Assembly: GCF_000346465.2 (NCBI RefSeq)
Contig: NC_034010.1
Span: forward strand, 27,242,643-27,306,642
Origin: Prunus persica
Lineage: Eukaryota > Streptophyta > Magnoliopsida > Rosales > Rosaceae
Direction: 5' to 3'
Length of the DNA stretch: 64,000 nt
Numbering within the stretch: the first letter of the stretch is position 1; the number at the start of each line of letters is the position of its first letter. A program made the position numbers and the translations under genes. Positions 1 to 11,640 of the stretch are shown piece after piece. The notes beneath the pieces were generated by a model. The model was not told where the DNA came from, made no database searches, and worked only from the letters and a program-made list of their open reading frames with translations.

Positions 1-77
1 ACTCAACCAATTTCAAGAAATTCTAGTAAATGTACCCGGAAGTAAAGACATTGTTTTTGCGTTCATTTTGTATGCAG

Positions 78-861
78 GGAGTTTTGTTGTTGTTGATGCA
101 AGTGGAAAGGAGAAGGTTCTTGAATCTGGCAGCAAGGTGGGATGCATTGTTTCGCAGGTTCTATTTTACGAGCAAGTTCGTGTGCTTAAGAAATCACCAG
201 AGTGGTGTGTATTCTCTTCCCATCTTAAAATGATGTGCCACTATCTCACTATATGCCGCCGCCGCTCTCTGAAACACTGCTTGCATAAGCATGTGATGTT
301 CCTTTGTGTTTTGGTTACCAGACTTTGAAAACTCCCTCAATTTTCACTCTGGCTTCCTTCATATGTGTGAAGGTCTACTGTTGCAGCATTCTGTTACAAC
401 TTAATAAAGTTGAAACTGTCAAACTTGTTTTTTGTAATAGCCATCCAACAAGCCACCACCGTAGTATCCATGCCTAGCACGTAATCCTACTTAAGGATGG
501 AAAAAGGTAGCTCATGGAAGTGTAGTGTAAAATCCTGCAGCCTTGTGGCACATTTTCTCTAATGTGTAGTGTTTGCTAAGAGACGGGCACTTGCATGCAT
601 CTCCTCCACCTCATCTTCTTTTGATTCTCCATGTTTGTCTTTTGTTTTTTGCTGGTCTTTTTATGCAGGCCAGAAATCTTCAAATCCACAGTTTCAGATG
701 GATGCAATGCAAGTCTGCAGGGAGACACCTCCCAACAAGAAGAGAATGAGTCAAGTGATGATGATGGACTTCCTCCCCTAGAAGCCAACATGAACAGGAT
801 GAAACCAGTTGATTGGAAATCGGACACAGAATCAAATTCTGATTCAGATACAGATTCATAA
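78..861 (+). CDS. EIF1AD-like S1/OB-fold RNA-binding protein, 3' part only
   Basis: Two last exons of a gene whose 5' part lies left of the window: 78-204 (acceptor TATGCAG, donor at 205) and 669-861, the Trp codon being split TG|G across the intron. The joined product runs SFVVVDASGKEKVLESGSK ... VRVLKKSPEWPEIFK and then becomes an acidic Ser/Asp tail (ESSDDDGLPPL ... SDSDTDS, stop TAA). The core matches the second half of the eIF1A-type OB fold in EIF1AD proteins (Arabidopsis At2g40780 type), and acidic serine tails are typical of that family. EIF1AD proteins are small nuclear/cytoplasmic RNA-binding proteins related to translation factor eIF1A; their role in plants is poorly defined. Family assignment is good; the start and first exons are not visible. 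Confidence 0.8.
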
Positions 862-1757
862 TTCAGAATCAGACTTTGGTTCAGCAACTGGTTCTTGGAT
901 AGTTCTGCAGAAGATGTATGCTGAAGAAGATGAAATGAAGTGAGGATAACAATGTCAAACTAGTGTCCGGAATTTTTGGACAGAATTTTTGTTGGATTGA
1001 CCCTATATGTAATCATGTACTGAAATACAAACACGCTATTACTAGCGCAGGAACATTAACCAATCCATTTATTTGTAATGTTTAAACGTTTATGCCGAGC
1101 CTTCTACATGGAAAGATTTTTCATTCAAAGTCTAGAAGTGCAGTTTATTTATTTATATATCGTGAATTCAAAGATTGCACAGAGCCGATTCTCTTCTTTG
1201 GCCGGACATTTTATGCAGAAGATGTTTAAAAGTTGAAGTTGGTGGTTTGACCAAAAATAGAAATTGAAGTTTTGCAAAGAAATCTTTCAGCAGCAGAAAA
1301 ACTTACATGTAAGGGGGCCATCCAAGTGAAAAAGTTATCAAGCAGGTAATACCATGATGGTATAGCGCGATTGGCCGGGATTCTACACAAATGATTCTCC
1401 TCAGGGAGGAGGGAAAGAGATAACAAACAAGTGTTCATGAGAATCGCGCCGGTAGTGAACTGCCTAGCCACGTGGCATCTTCCCCTTCACTTACGACTTG
1501 TGTAACGTTGCACAAAATTACAAAACGTATATATTTTCTTTCTTTTTCGGAGATTATACACAGAGAGAGATTCGAGAGTGAGAGCAATTAGCAGACATTC
1601 ACAAACTGTCAGTAGAGCAATTGTCGCAACGCCGTCGTTGAAGGTGACAATAAAATTGATTTGAAGAAGGAAGAGCAACCAAGTTTCCAAATTCCCAGCC
1701 CTGAATTCATTTTCAAAGATTTTGATATTTTTTTTCTTTCGTTTTGCGAGTGAAGAG
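862..1757. other. EIF1AD 3' UTR, intergenic DNA and ABC1K 5' leader
   Basis: No gene is supported here. The left part is the 3' UTR of the EIF1AD-like gene. A GA-rich stretch near 1560-1585, followed by an ATG-poor leader, fits the 5' UTR of the downstream ABC1 kinase gene. Short open frames on both strands have no recognisable family and no splice support. Confidence 0.6.
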
Positions 1758-4700
1758 ATGGCTGTGGCCATGGTCTCAGCTGTGAGAGGCGGTCGCTTAC
1801 CATCATTACATCACCATCATCGCCGTCAAATGATTCTGAGCTCATCATCTTCATCATCAATTACTGGTAGTTGGGGTTCGTTAAGACCATGGAAGCAGCT
1901 CAATTGTCTCTCCAACTCAAAGGGCTTCACTCTCTTGGCCCGCTACTCACAAGCTCAGGATCTTTTCTCCTCTCGCTTCCAAGGTACTTTATTTCTCTCT
2001 CCATTTCACTTTTGGATTTCGTGTTTAAATTTTGGGTTCTTGTGTTTACCTCAATCTTTATCTTTATTTGTGTTTTTTGTTTGTCTTTCACTACCAAACA
2101 CACCCACATGAACATGAATAGTAGATTATACAGGATTTCAAACTTCTACTATGGTTATGTTGTGCTCATATTGATATGTTAAATCATGAAGAAACAAGCT
2201 TTGAAACCCTTTCGTACTTCTATAACAATTTCTTGGTGTTTCGTTTAACGGGTACCTCGAGAAATGATACTCCTTTTTTCACTTCTTTTAATTGAGCCAT
2301 TAGCGGTTGCCTTTTCCGTTAAAGTAAGGATGTGAAACCTAGTTATAGAAACTGTTGGACCAGAAGTAAAACTCTTTTGCTTGGCAGACAGTAATATTCT
2401 CAGGAAAATTAGGAAATTTTGATTCACGGGTTTTTTCTCAGACCTGCTATTGCTCTTTTTCTGAATTCAGTTTAGACCTTGGCATGAACATTCTACTCTG
2501 CATTGTTCAAGTTTGAATTCGTTGTTTTCCTGATCACTCTATTGATTTAATACTTTGCGCTGAAGCTAGAAGTTCTTGTTGTTATCAGATAGTATCCAAG
2601 ACTTGCCCAAACTGGTCGAGGACATTGTCCAAACATCAATAAGTACAGGTCCACGCGGCGCCCTTAGAATGGCCCAAGGTATTCAAGCGTTTATTGGGGT
2701 AGGTGGGGAGTGGCTTGCTGACATTTCAAAGGTAACGGGAACTTCAATTTTTATTGTGATGCTATCTTTATGCAGTCTAAGTTATTTCCTATTGAATGAC
2801 AAAATGAAATTATATTGCCAATTCCAATAAATTAGGATTAAAACTTCGCTTTGTTGAGTACTCTGTTAATAGCTAGGCATTGGTTAATTTAATATCCATT
2901 TGAGTTGACATGACTGACCCTTTTATCTGAAGACTATGCTCCTAAGTGACCTTACCTTCTGTTTGTAGTCTGAAAACTCATCTGCTGGATTACCAACCCA
3001 AATGCAGCTTGGATTGCTATCCCCCCTTTATTTGAGGAGATTGTTTGAGCGCATGGGGGCAACCTATATTAAGTTGGGTCAGGTAAGTCTTGTTTTTTGA
3101 TGGCATGCAAATAGCATCCATGATTACCAATAAACAAGTCTTGGGTTCCAAATGGGTATTATGTACACCTTTTTTTATGCAAAGTATCATGACTATGGCC
3201 ACTCCATAAGTTTATTCCGTTTATCCAATGTAAATTATTCAACGATTATCTTGTCTTGTTTCTTTCCTTCACTCTCTTTCTTCATGCGACATGCACAATC
3301 ACTAATGATAACTTACTTGCATATGGTAGTTCGTTGCATCTGCACCAACATTGTTCCCATCAGAATATGTCGAGGAATTTCAGAACTGCTTTGACAGAAC
3401 TCCTGCAGTACCCTTCGTGGAGATTCAAGCAATCTTGCGTCAGGAATTGGGGAAACCAATAGAAAGCGTTTTTGAATATGTTGATCCAACTCCACTTGCT
3501 TCGGCCTCAATAGCACAAGTTTTTTTCTCTTCCTTTCTATTGTCACATTTTCCTCAATCCATTTTTTAAGCTTAGTAATAAGAATTGTGATATTGTATGA
3601 CTAGGTTCATGGTGCAAGGCTAAGAGGCTCCCAAGAAGATGTGGTTATAAAGATCTTGAAACCCGGAATAGAAGATATGTTGGTTGCAGATCTGAATTTT
3701 GTTTACATTGTTGCCCGCATTTTGGAGTTCTTGAGTCCCGATATAAGCCGTGCTTCATTGGTATTGTGAACAGAAATTTAGACATTTGCAAAAAATGACT
3801 TTAATTCTTATTTTGGATGACAAATACAAGTGTGCTAATTAATTTCATAAGAAGTTTCCATCGTAATCTCTTCATCCTTTCAGTAGGTTGGTATTGTGAA
3901 AGACATACGGGAATCCATGCTTGAAGAAGTTGATTTCTACAAGGAGGCTGCAAACATTGAGTCCTTCAGAAGATATTTAGAAGCCATGGGACTCACAAGG
4001 CAGGCTACAGCTCCAAAAGTGTATCATCAATGCAGCACCAAACGAGTTTTAACAATGGAGAGGCTATATGGAGTTCCTCTTACTGACCTAGACACTATAA
4101 GTTCATTTGTTTCTAGTCCAGAGACCAGTCTCATAACTGCCCTTAATGTGTGGTAAGACTTAAATATTCTATCCACAATTCATGTGCTTGAAATTTTGTG
4201 TTTAATCATGCGTCAATGTTTTGATCTTGTCTCTTGGTATTAAATATTTCTGCAGGTTTGGCAGTTTGCTTGGCTGTGAAAGCTTCCATGCAGATGTACA
4301 TGCAGGAAATTTGTGGTTGTTGCGTGATGGCCGTATTGGGTTTCTTGATTTTGGTATGCGTAATCTTCATGGACCAAGTGTACCCATTCATTTGTAGATG
4401 CTTTTGTCATCAGCTTTTTTTCTTTCAATGGTTCAGTTGTTTTTACATCGTACATGAAATTTCCGCACATAGCACTTAATGTTTATATTCTTGGCAGAAG
4501 AAAAGGACTAGATGTCTATATCAAGTTGACTTGCCTAATGTTTGTTCCCTAATAGTCCCTAGTTGCAGTACCTTCTCTTGGAAAGTTATAGAATTCTGTC
4601 TATTTGTCAAACTCTTCAAAATGTTATTGATATATTTTTATGGTTGTTAATTTTTTGCCTTGCAGTTATGTGAAATCATTCTTGCGTTTGACTTAACTTT

Positions 4701-5793
4701 ACAGGTATTGTTGGTCGTATATCCCCAAAAACATGGGCTGCCATGGAAGTCTTTCTGGGATCAATCGCAACTGAAGAATATGAATCAATGGCATCTGCGT
4801 TGGTTGAAATGGGTGCTACAGACACAAATATTGATTCTAAGGCCTTTGCAAGGGACTTGGAAAAGATGTTCTCATCAATAAAGGCAAGCATTAAATTTAG
4901 GTTTTGCCCTAATTGTGTTTTGCTTTCCAAAATAATATTGTTAATCATTGTCCTTGTCCTGGGACTAGTTAAGGGAGCTAAGGATCATGTTTAGCAGAAG
5001 GGTACACCCTGGTACCCTTTTTTGCCCTTTAATATGTTTGCTAGAAAGAATGCCAACTGAAAGAGGTGTGCCATAGCTAGAAGATTGCTGGATTTAGGAT
5101 ATAGATCTGATGTGGCGTAGTCACTAGCTAATATTGAATGTGAAACCAGCTTAGTGATGACAATAACATAGTCCCTCAAAGAAAAAAAAAAAGAAAAAAA
5201 AAAAGAAGAAGCAAAAACAGTCCCATTGCATCTAACAATCCCTTCAATACAGGATTTGGATACAGAAGTAGTCATAGCAACAGCCAGGGAGCCGGCTACA
5301 AATGCAACTGCTGTCTCTGCTAATCTGGTTGTTGATGAGAGACAAATGAATGCACTTTTTCTTGATGTGGTAAGCTGTTGACTGCCTTTAGGTGTACATG
5401 CCTGCAACAAATTATGCAATAAACAATATATTATCTGCAACAAATTAATGTTCTTGAAATTATCATATTTATCTCTAGGTAAGAAAACAGGATGTATATG
5501 GTTAGTGACACAGTAACGCTTAATACAACACTTAAAGAGGGAAATTTTTTGAATCTAGTTGGTGTCCTAGTTTTGTCTGCTCATGTTATGTTGCTTGCAT
5601 GTTCTTATTTCAGATTCGGGTTAGTGAATCATATGGACTGAAATTTCCTCGGGAGTTTGCACTACTCCTGAAGCAGCTTTTGTATTTTGATCGGTACACC
5701 CGTTTGTTGGCCCCGAACTTGAATATGCTCCAGGACCAAAGGATTTCTATTGCTTCAAATCGAAGAAGCAACTACAGGGACAATTTCAGGTGA
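1758..5793 (+). CDS. ABC1K9: ABC1/UbiB atypical kinase, chloroplast type (ABC1K9-like)
   Basis: Ten exons: 1758-1983, 2589-2731, 2969-3082, 3330-3518, 3605-3760, 3887-4152, 4256-4353, 4705-4883, 5253-5369, 5614-5793; 1668 nt, 555 aa, close to the 540 aa of Arabidopsis At5g05200. Residues 1 to about 70 are rich in Ser, His and Arg with few acids, as in a plastid transit peptide. Hallmarks of the ABC1 family follow in order: the KxGQ motif (YIKLGQF), the Ala-rich loop ([13 protein letters not shown]), the Lys strand (VVIKILKP), the ExD-type helix ([13 protein letters not shown]), the catalytic HADVHAGN and metal-binding FLDFG. Family members act on plastid plastoglobules or mitochondria in prenyl-lipid (plastoquinone/tocopherol or ubiquinone) homeostasis; ABC1K9's exact substrate is unknown. 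Intron 8 has a GC donor. The start is the first ATG after the GA-rich leader. The gene converges on EDR4, as the matching Arabidopsis loci are also adjacent. Confidence 0.93.
4884..5252 (+). other. GC-AG intron (intron 8 of the ABC1 kinase gene)
   Basis: The exon ends ATAAAG and the intron begins GCAAGC, so the donor is GC instead of GT; the acceptor is AATACAG. Only this junction keeps the frame (SSIK then DLDTEV). Reading on to the next GT, about 16 bases downstream, leads straight into a stop in the next exon. The donor context (AAG|GCAAG) is the strong U1-complementary form usually seen at GC donors. Confidence 0.8.
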
Positions 5794-6833
5794 ACCTAGA
5801 AGTGCAGATGCAGCTTCCTGTAGTTTAGGAATATAAATAAAAGTACTCCGGTATTGAGAATTACATAGGAACAATATTGAGAGCAGGAAAAAGATGTACT
5901 CTATACTTTAGGAAGGCAAAGCATATACAGTTTTAGGTATGGGATTGGTCATCATCATATCTTACAATGTTTTTCTTCACCAAGTAGTGACTGGTGTTTA
6001 CCAATATAGACTTCTTGTTATTAATTTACCTTTCTATCAAATTTCTTACATATTGCTCAGTTGGGAGGATCCAATTACTTATTTAGCATGCTCTGCTGGG
6101 CTGATAGCCTCATCCAATTTTTATGCGTCCTCTGGAATTTCATTTAATAAAAAAATTCTAGGATGGAAAATGGATTGGAAATAGGAACAAGGTTGGTCAT
6201 CAATACCCACAAGCACAACGTGATACAAGGGAAGAACATGTTGGTTTAGAACTGATAATTGAACTGTAAGTTTTTATAACCAAAAAATAGAAACTCTAAC
6301 TTTCAGACATGGTATACTTTAGTACATCAGTTCTTCTCTTCTCTTTGAAGTGCTACTAAAAGCAAACAAAAAAACAAATGTAGAAAAAGTTTGAATTATC
6401 ATTGCACAGAATGAGCTATACATACACAATCAAATCAAATAGGAACCTCTGGTAAACTTCTATACATAAAAAACAATAGAAAACTTGATTTCTACATCTA
6501 ACATATAGTCACTGGGGAAATCATATAAGTCCTAGGACAGAACAGACAGAAAAACTGGAAAGAAAGGAAAAGTCCTTTTGAAAAAAAATTATAAGTCCCT
6601 AACATGTAGATATGGCAAAACAAGCTAATGTCTGTCATTGAATAATTTCCCAGAAATCTATGTTTTGGCTGGGGCTCTATTCACTTTCTTCTACTTCTCG
6701 ATGCTTCGGGTCTAGTAAGGCAACGAAGTAAGGTCTTGCATTTGAGCAAATCCCTCAGGAGTTTCAACATTATCATTCACTGCTTAACAGGTGCATATTC
6801 TGAGAAATATCTGTTAATTCCTTGTGTTCAGGG
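5794..6833. other. Shared 3' flank of two convergent genes
   Basis: About 1 kb between the stop codons of the ABC1 kinase (plus) and EDR4 (minus) genes. It is AT-rich and contains polyadenylation-like AATAAA-type sequence (for example around 5834-5842 on plus). Open frames such as the one near 5939-6184 show no family resemblance. Both 3' UTRs are expected here. Confidence 0.6.
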
Positions 6834-9800
6834 TTATCTCTGCTTTGAGTATGAGCTTGTCCCTGTGAGAGATGATCGAGAGCCTCTCATTACTTGGCTT
6901 GGCGAGGAGTAACCCATGAGTCGATGAAGAGGTGAAGTTGACTTTGGTGGCACCTCCTCAATTTCTGAGGATAAGGACGGTCTTGCTGACACAAATGTTT
7001 CCATTGGATACTTATCTTTGTTCTGAGACTGTTTCAAACCAAGCTCCTTTGTCTCTCGCCTTGGATCCAATGAAGTATGTGACATGTTTCTGTCATCTGA
7101 ATTACCTCGGAGAGAGTTAGAGGGTGCCAAAGTTCCAGGATCACCATCAGTAGAGGAACTTGCCCTGAAAGAGAGCCCATAACCATAATCATCAGAACAT
7201 GACACAGGATCCGTATCTTGAGAATCAAATGGTTGGGGTGCTGAAGCCAAGTTACTCCCATTAGCAGCGGAATTATAGTCCCCAACCTCGCTTGGTGGAG
7301 GGGCTATAGCATTCTGTTCATATGGGACAATATGAGATCTCTTTAGGAGGGAAAACTTAAGCACCTCTGAACAAGCACCACATCTAAGTTTATGGCATCT
7401 CCTTTTGAAAAGGAGAAAATCTGCAGGTATCTGCAGCGGTTTTAGGCAGTTATAACAAGTTATGATAGGGGCTCCACCTGCTATGGGGCGGAAATGTCGC
7501 TTAGCCAAATGATGTTTCTCCCTAAAAAACTTATTCATATCATGCCTTGTGTGCCTCAGATCATCAGACCTTGTTTCATGGCCCCAAAGGGGCAAGTCAG
7601 GTTCCACATACCGTTCGGGACTTGAGGCACTAGACTTATCATAGAATGTCCAGCAACTGTGGTCAGGGTGGACCCTGCATAACCCATTGTTGTTGCAGCG
7701 AACGGGAAGAGGCAATGGTGCTGAGCACTGCCAGTCTTGGGGACCACGATGCAAATAGGAGGGATCAACTTGGTGTCTGCTAGTTGTTGCCTCACTGGAG
7801 TAAGGTATATGCATAAATTTGCGGTGCTGGGGCGGATAGTGGCTTCCTGCTCTGTGTCTTCTTAGATACCTTTGATAGTTTTGGTCATGAAAGAGTTCCT
7901 CCTGAGATGCCTCATAACTGCAGTGCCGCGGAATACGCGGAATACGATTTTCCTTCCAAGTGGCTCCTCCGGCAACCCTTCCACTTGCCTTTCCATTCAA
8001 ATTGTTAACTTGATCCTGCAGTTCATAGACCATTCTCAACAGTGTCATCTTGTCCTGTTCAGCTCCCACGGACTTGTCAGATGATAGATAGCCTGAGTTG
8101 CGTTGGTACTCATCATGAAATTGAGCTGTAGGGCCTCCTTTTGCATATCCACCTTGGGAAAGTCTTCTAGGGAAAGGCACCCTAGACATATATTCATCAG
8201 TCTGTAATCTGTTCCACTCTCGACTTGGATGGCCTTGTCTTCTAGGCTGCATTAATTCATCATCATCCCACTTTCTGTTTTTCATGGCATGATTGTTCTT
8301 ATCCGAAAAACTTGACCAGGAATCCCTTGCTTGAGGTTGAAATCCTGAATCTCTATTCATCATGTTTTTCGCCAGGAATTTATCCCTTCTGGGTCTTTCT
8401 TCAGAACGGAAAATGTTTGAACGTATATTTCGGTTGAAGAATTGGTCATCCCTGCCATCATAAGAAGAAACACTGCCATCATAAGCATGATGGCTTCTAT
8501 GTGCTGGGGACTTTGACATATCTCTAGGTGCACCACTAAACTCAGAGCTGGGGTTGAACTCTGTATTTTCAAATGTATCAGGAGACATTACATGATCAAA
8601 GCCATTCGGAACATGATTCTGAGGTTCCTCCAGTTGTTCATTAGGAGAAGATCTAAGGGAATCTGATGATACGCTTTTCCTTGCAGGCATATGCGCAGTA
8701 ACTATTGAACTACTTCCCCTTGTAGCCTCTGGATGGACAGTACTTGAGCTCCTGACAGCAGAATCAATCTCTTTGTTGATGCCTATTTCCACATTTTTTT
8801 CTGATAAAGCTAAACTCTCATCATTCATTGATACTGCTGAACCTGCTCGTGTTATTGGTAATGAGTCCTTAACTTCATTATGAGCATGCTCAGTTGATGA
8901 ACAGATTTCATTGGAAACTTCAAGTTGATGTTGCTCACTATCAAAATCACGAGAATCATTTAGATCACTCTGATTGTTGTGTTCTTCGTTTGGTAAGTTT
9001 GCATCTCCAAGCTGCTTATGATCACAGTTTTCAGAAGACGTATCAGGATACCTCCCATTGGTTGGATTTGAAGTCCATTCTCCTGTGTCTGGAAGAACAG
9101 CATTATGACTTGAGCTGCCAAATTCTTTGTCTTCCGAAGACTTATCTTCACTCTTCTCATTGTTTTGCTCCGAGAAGCATTCTCCCGAGTCAGGGAAAGT
9201 AGCCTTAGGACTTAATCTGCCAAATACATTGCCTTCTGAAGACTTCCTCTGATCTCTCTCATTTTTTTGGTCTGAAAAAGATTCTCCCGATTCAGGAAAA
9301 TTAGCCTTAGGACTTGAGCTGCTAGATTCATTGCCTTCTGAAGATTTGCTCTGATTCCTCTCATTGTTTTGGTCTGAAGAGCATTCTCCTGAGTCCGAAA
9401 GACACGCATTATGACTTGAGCTGCTAGGTTCTTTGTTTTCGGACGACTTATCTTCACTCTTCTCATTGTTTTGGCCCGAAAAGCATTCTCCTGAGTCGGG
9501 AAAATTAGCCTTAGGACTCGAGCTGCTAGATTTATTGCTTTCTGAAGATATACTCTGATCCCTTTCATTGCTTTGATCTGAAGAGCATTCTCCTGAGTCC
9601 GAAAGACTTGCATTATGACTTGAGCTGCTAGATTCTTTGCCTTCAGAAGATGTATCTGTACTCTTCTCCTTGTTTTGGTCCGGAAAGCATTCTCCCAAGT
9701 CAGGAAAAGTAGCCTTGGGAGAACTTTCGCTGCTAGATTCGTCGCCTTCTGAAGATTTTCTCTTATCACTCTCATTGTTTTGCTCTGAAGAACATTCTTC

Positions 9801-10914
9801 TGAGTCTGGAAGAGTTACATTATGACTTGAGCTGCTAGATTCCTTATCCTCAGAATACTTATCTGCATTCTTCTCATTGTTCCGGTCAGAAACGAATTCT
9901 CCCGAGTTGGGAAAAGTAGGCTTATCACTTTCGCTGCTAGATTCGTCGCCTTCTGAAGATTTTCTCTGATCGCTCTCATTGTTTTCCTCTGAAGAACATT
10001 CTTCTGACTCTGGAAGAGTTACATTACGACTTGAGCTGCTAGATTCCTTATCCTCAGAATACTTATCTTCATTCTTCTCGTTGTTTCGGTCAGAAACGCA
10101 TTCTCCCGAGTTGGGAAAAGTAGGCTTATCACTGTCGCTGCTAGATTCGTTGCGCTCTAAAGACTTACTCTGATCCCTCTCATTGTTGTGGTCTGAAGAG
10201 CATTCTCCCGAGTCAGAAAGAGTTGCACTGCGACTTGAACTGTTGGATTCTCTATCTCCAGAAACGTGATCCAGTCCAATCCTCTGAGTTGCCATAGTCT
10301 CATTCGAGCAAGAGCTCATGCTTCTCATTCCATTTATTTGACTCTTTGCTGCATTCAGGAGGAGAATTTAGAAAAATAATACCAATAATGAATTCAAAAA
10401 CTTAGTAGCAAGATGTGAAAGTTATTATCTATAAAAAGGCAGATGAAAAAGAGGGAGCTCAATTACTCAGAAGAATGTTGGTTTATAAAAGAAAGAAAAA
10501 AAATACTCAGAATGTTGAATCTATAGTACCTAGTAACTAATAAAGGGTCGATGCAATTGGCGTAACATGCTAATTCAATGTCTGAAGTTAAACATTTTAA
10601 GCAATCCAAGAACACAAATTAAGTCTTTTAATCTGTTATAATTTGAGAAAGTAATGACAAATATTTACGAAATCTTTTTTAATTTTTGGCCACAGAAAGA
10701 TCTTTATCAACATGCTAGAGAATCTGTATGCTGAAATGAATTAAACAACAAATTAAGAAGATAGCTAGATTAATGAGATGATGATTTGCTTACCTTGGAG
10801 AGTGGCACCACATCCACCACATTTGTAGACCTGAAATTCTGGCAACTCTGGAAGAAGCTGCCGGCATTTAGGACATCTAACCAATCGAACTTTAGTGGTC
10901 AATTCAGGCGCCAT
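6834..10914 (-). CDS. EDR4: ENHANCED DISEASE RESISTANCE 4-like zinc-ribbon protein
   Basis: Two exons: 10914-10794 and 10348-6834; 3636 nt, 1211 aa. Exon 1 encodes MAPELTTKVRLVRCPKCRQL and a second CGGC pair: an N-terminal zinc ribbon (CPKC...CGGC) typical of EDR4. The junction CAA G|CA AAG gives LQAKS, as in relatives. Residues about 54-460 are a Ser/Glu/Asn-rich tandem repeat. Near residue 805 a short coiled segment (LLRMVYELQDQVNNLNG) is present, and near residues 995-1045 lies the DUF3133 probable zinc ribbon (CYNCLKPL ... CGACSEVLKFSL). Arabidopsis EDR4 (At5g05190) is a negative regulator of powdery-mildew resistance that works with EDR1 and clathrin heavy chain in membrane traffic. This protein is longer than most relatives because of the repeat. 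Neighbour and order match At5g05190/At5g05200. Confidence 0.93.
8985..10211 (-). repeat. Coding tandem repeat, 12 units of about 102 bp in EDR4
   Basis: The translated exon holds about 12 units of 33-35 residues. Each starts with a SGEC-like box, continues NNE.D.SKSSE, then ESSSSS, and ends with a PDSG-like turn. Units alternate between two subtypes: A (NNERDQSKSSEG ... SPKATFPD) and B (NNEKSEDKSSED ... SHNATLPD). The higher-order period is therefore about 68 residues (about 204 bp). The last unit is degenerate, and unit 10 breaks the alternation (A follows A). The opposite strand reads open for long stretches only because of this periodicity. Confidence 0.9.
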
Positions 10915-11640
10915 CCAAAAACAAGAAACAAAAACTTGGGCTTCCAGCACAAAAGTCCCAAACTTAACAAACAGATTCAAGCATGACGATTAATTTGTCC
11001 TTGTTGAGAAACCATGAGGCTCAAACAACATCTGCAATGTAAACATAAACAAAAGATGAACATGGCATGCATCAGAACAAATGCTAAATCTCTAAAAAGA
11101 AAGGGTTTTTTAGATCCATGAAAGTAAAGGGTACCTCTAACAAGCCACAAGCTAAGAAATTAAAAAGACAAACATGAAATTCTGAATCACAATTCGAGCA
11201 AATTAAGGAAGCAGTACCTTTTGAACTGTAGTGAATATAATAAGAAGTAAACACAGAGAGAGATCCAAAAAAGAGAGATAGACAGAAGAGGAAATGAATT
11301 TGTTTTATTTAAAAAAAGAAGAGTTTGGGTTGTTTTTGGGTGAAGAAGGCAAAGGGAGGTGTTTGGCAAAATGTGGAAAAGAGAAAATATTGGAAAAAAA
11401 ACAAAATCTTGTCTTTGGTGTTTACCAAGCTCAAAGCGTCAAAGTCTGAAAATGGGCAGCTCCCATGTCTGCTCTTGTAGCTAAAGCTTTAGTCTTTTTT
11501 TTCAAACATAGGAATGAAGAGGATTGAGAATTGGTCTTCTTCTTTTTCGTAGTGAAGAAGCTTCCTGGTCAAACCACTGTTGACCGTGAGAAACACGGGA
11601 AGCTGAAGACCAGAGAGAGGAGAGAGAGAGAGAGAGGGAG
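10915..11640 (-). other. EDR4 5' leader with a probable UTR intron
   Basis: On the minus strand an acceptor (TTGCAG) near 11031 and a donor (AAAAG|GTACTGC) near 11217 suggest a 5' UTR intron of roughly 185 bp upstream of the EDR4 start. A GA repeat lies at about 11611-11638 in the putative leader or promoter. No other gene is supported. Confidence 0.45.

Noticed and set aside
9212..9775. Long minus-strand open frame inside EDR4 in another frame
   Set aside because: Shadow produced by the tandem repeat; composition and lack of homology argue against a gene.
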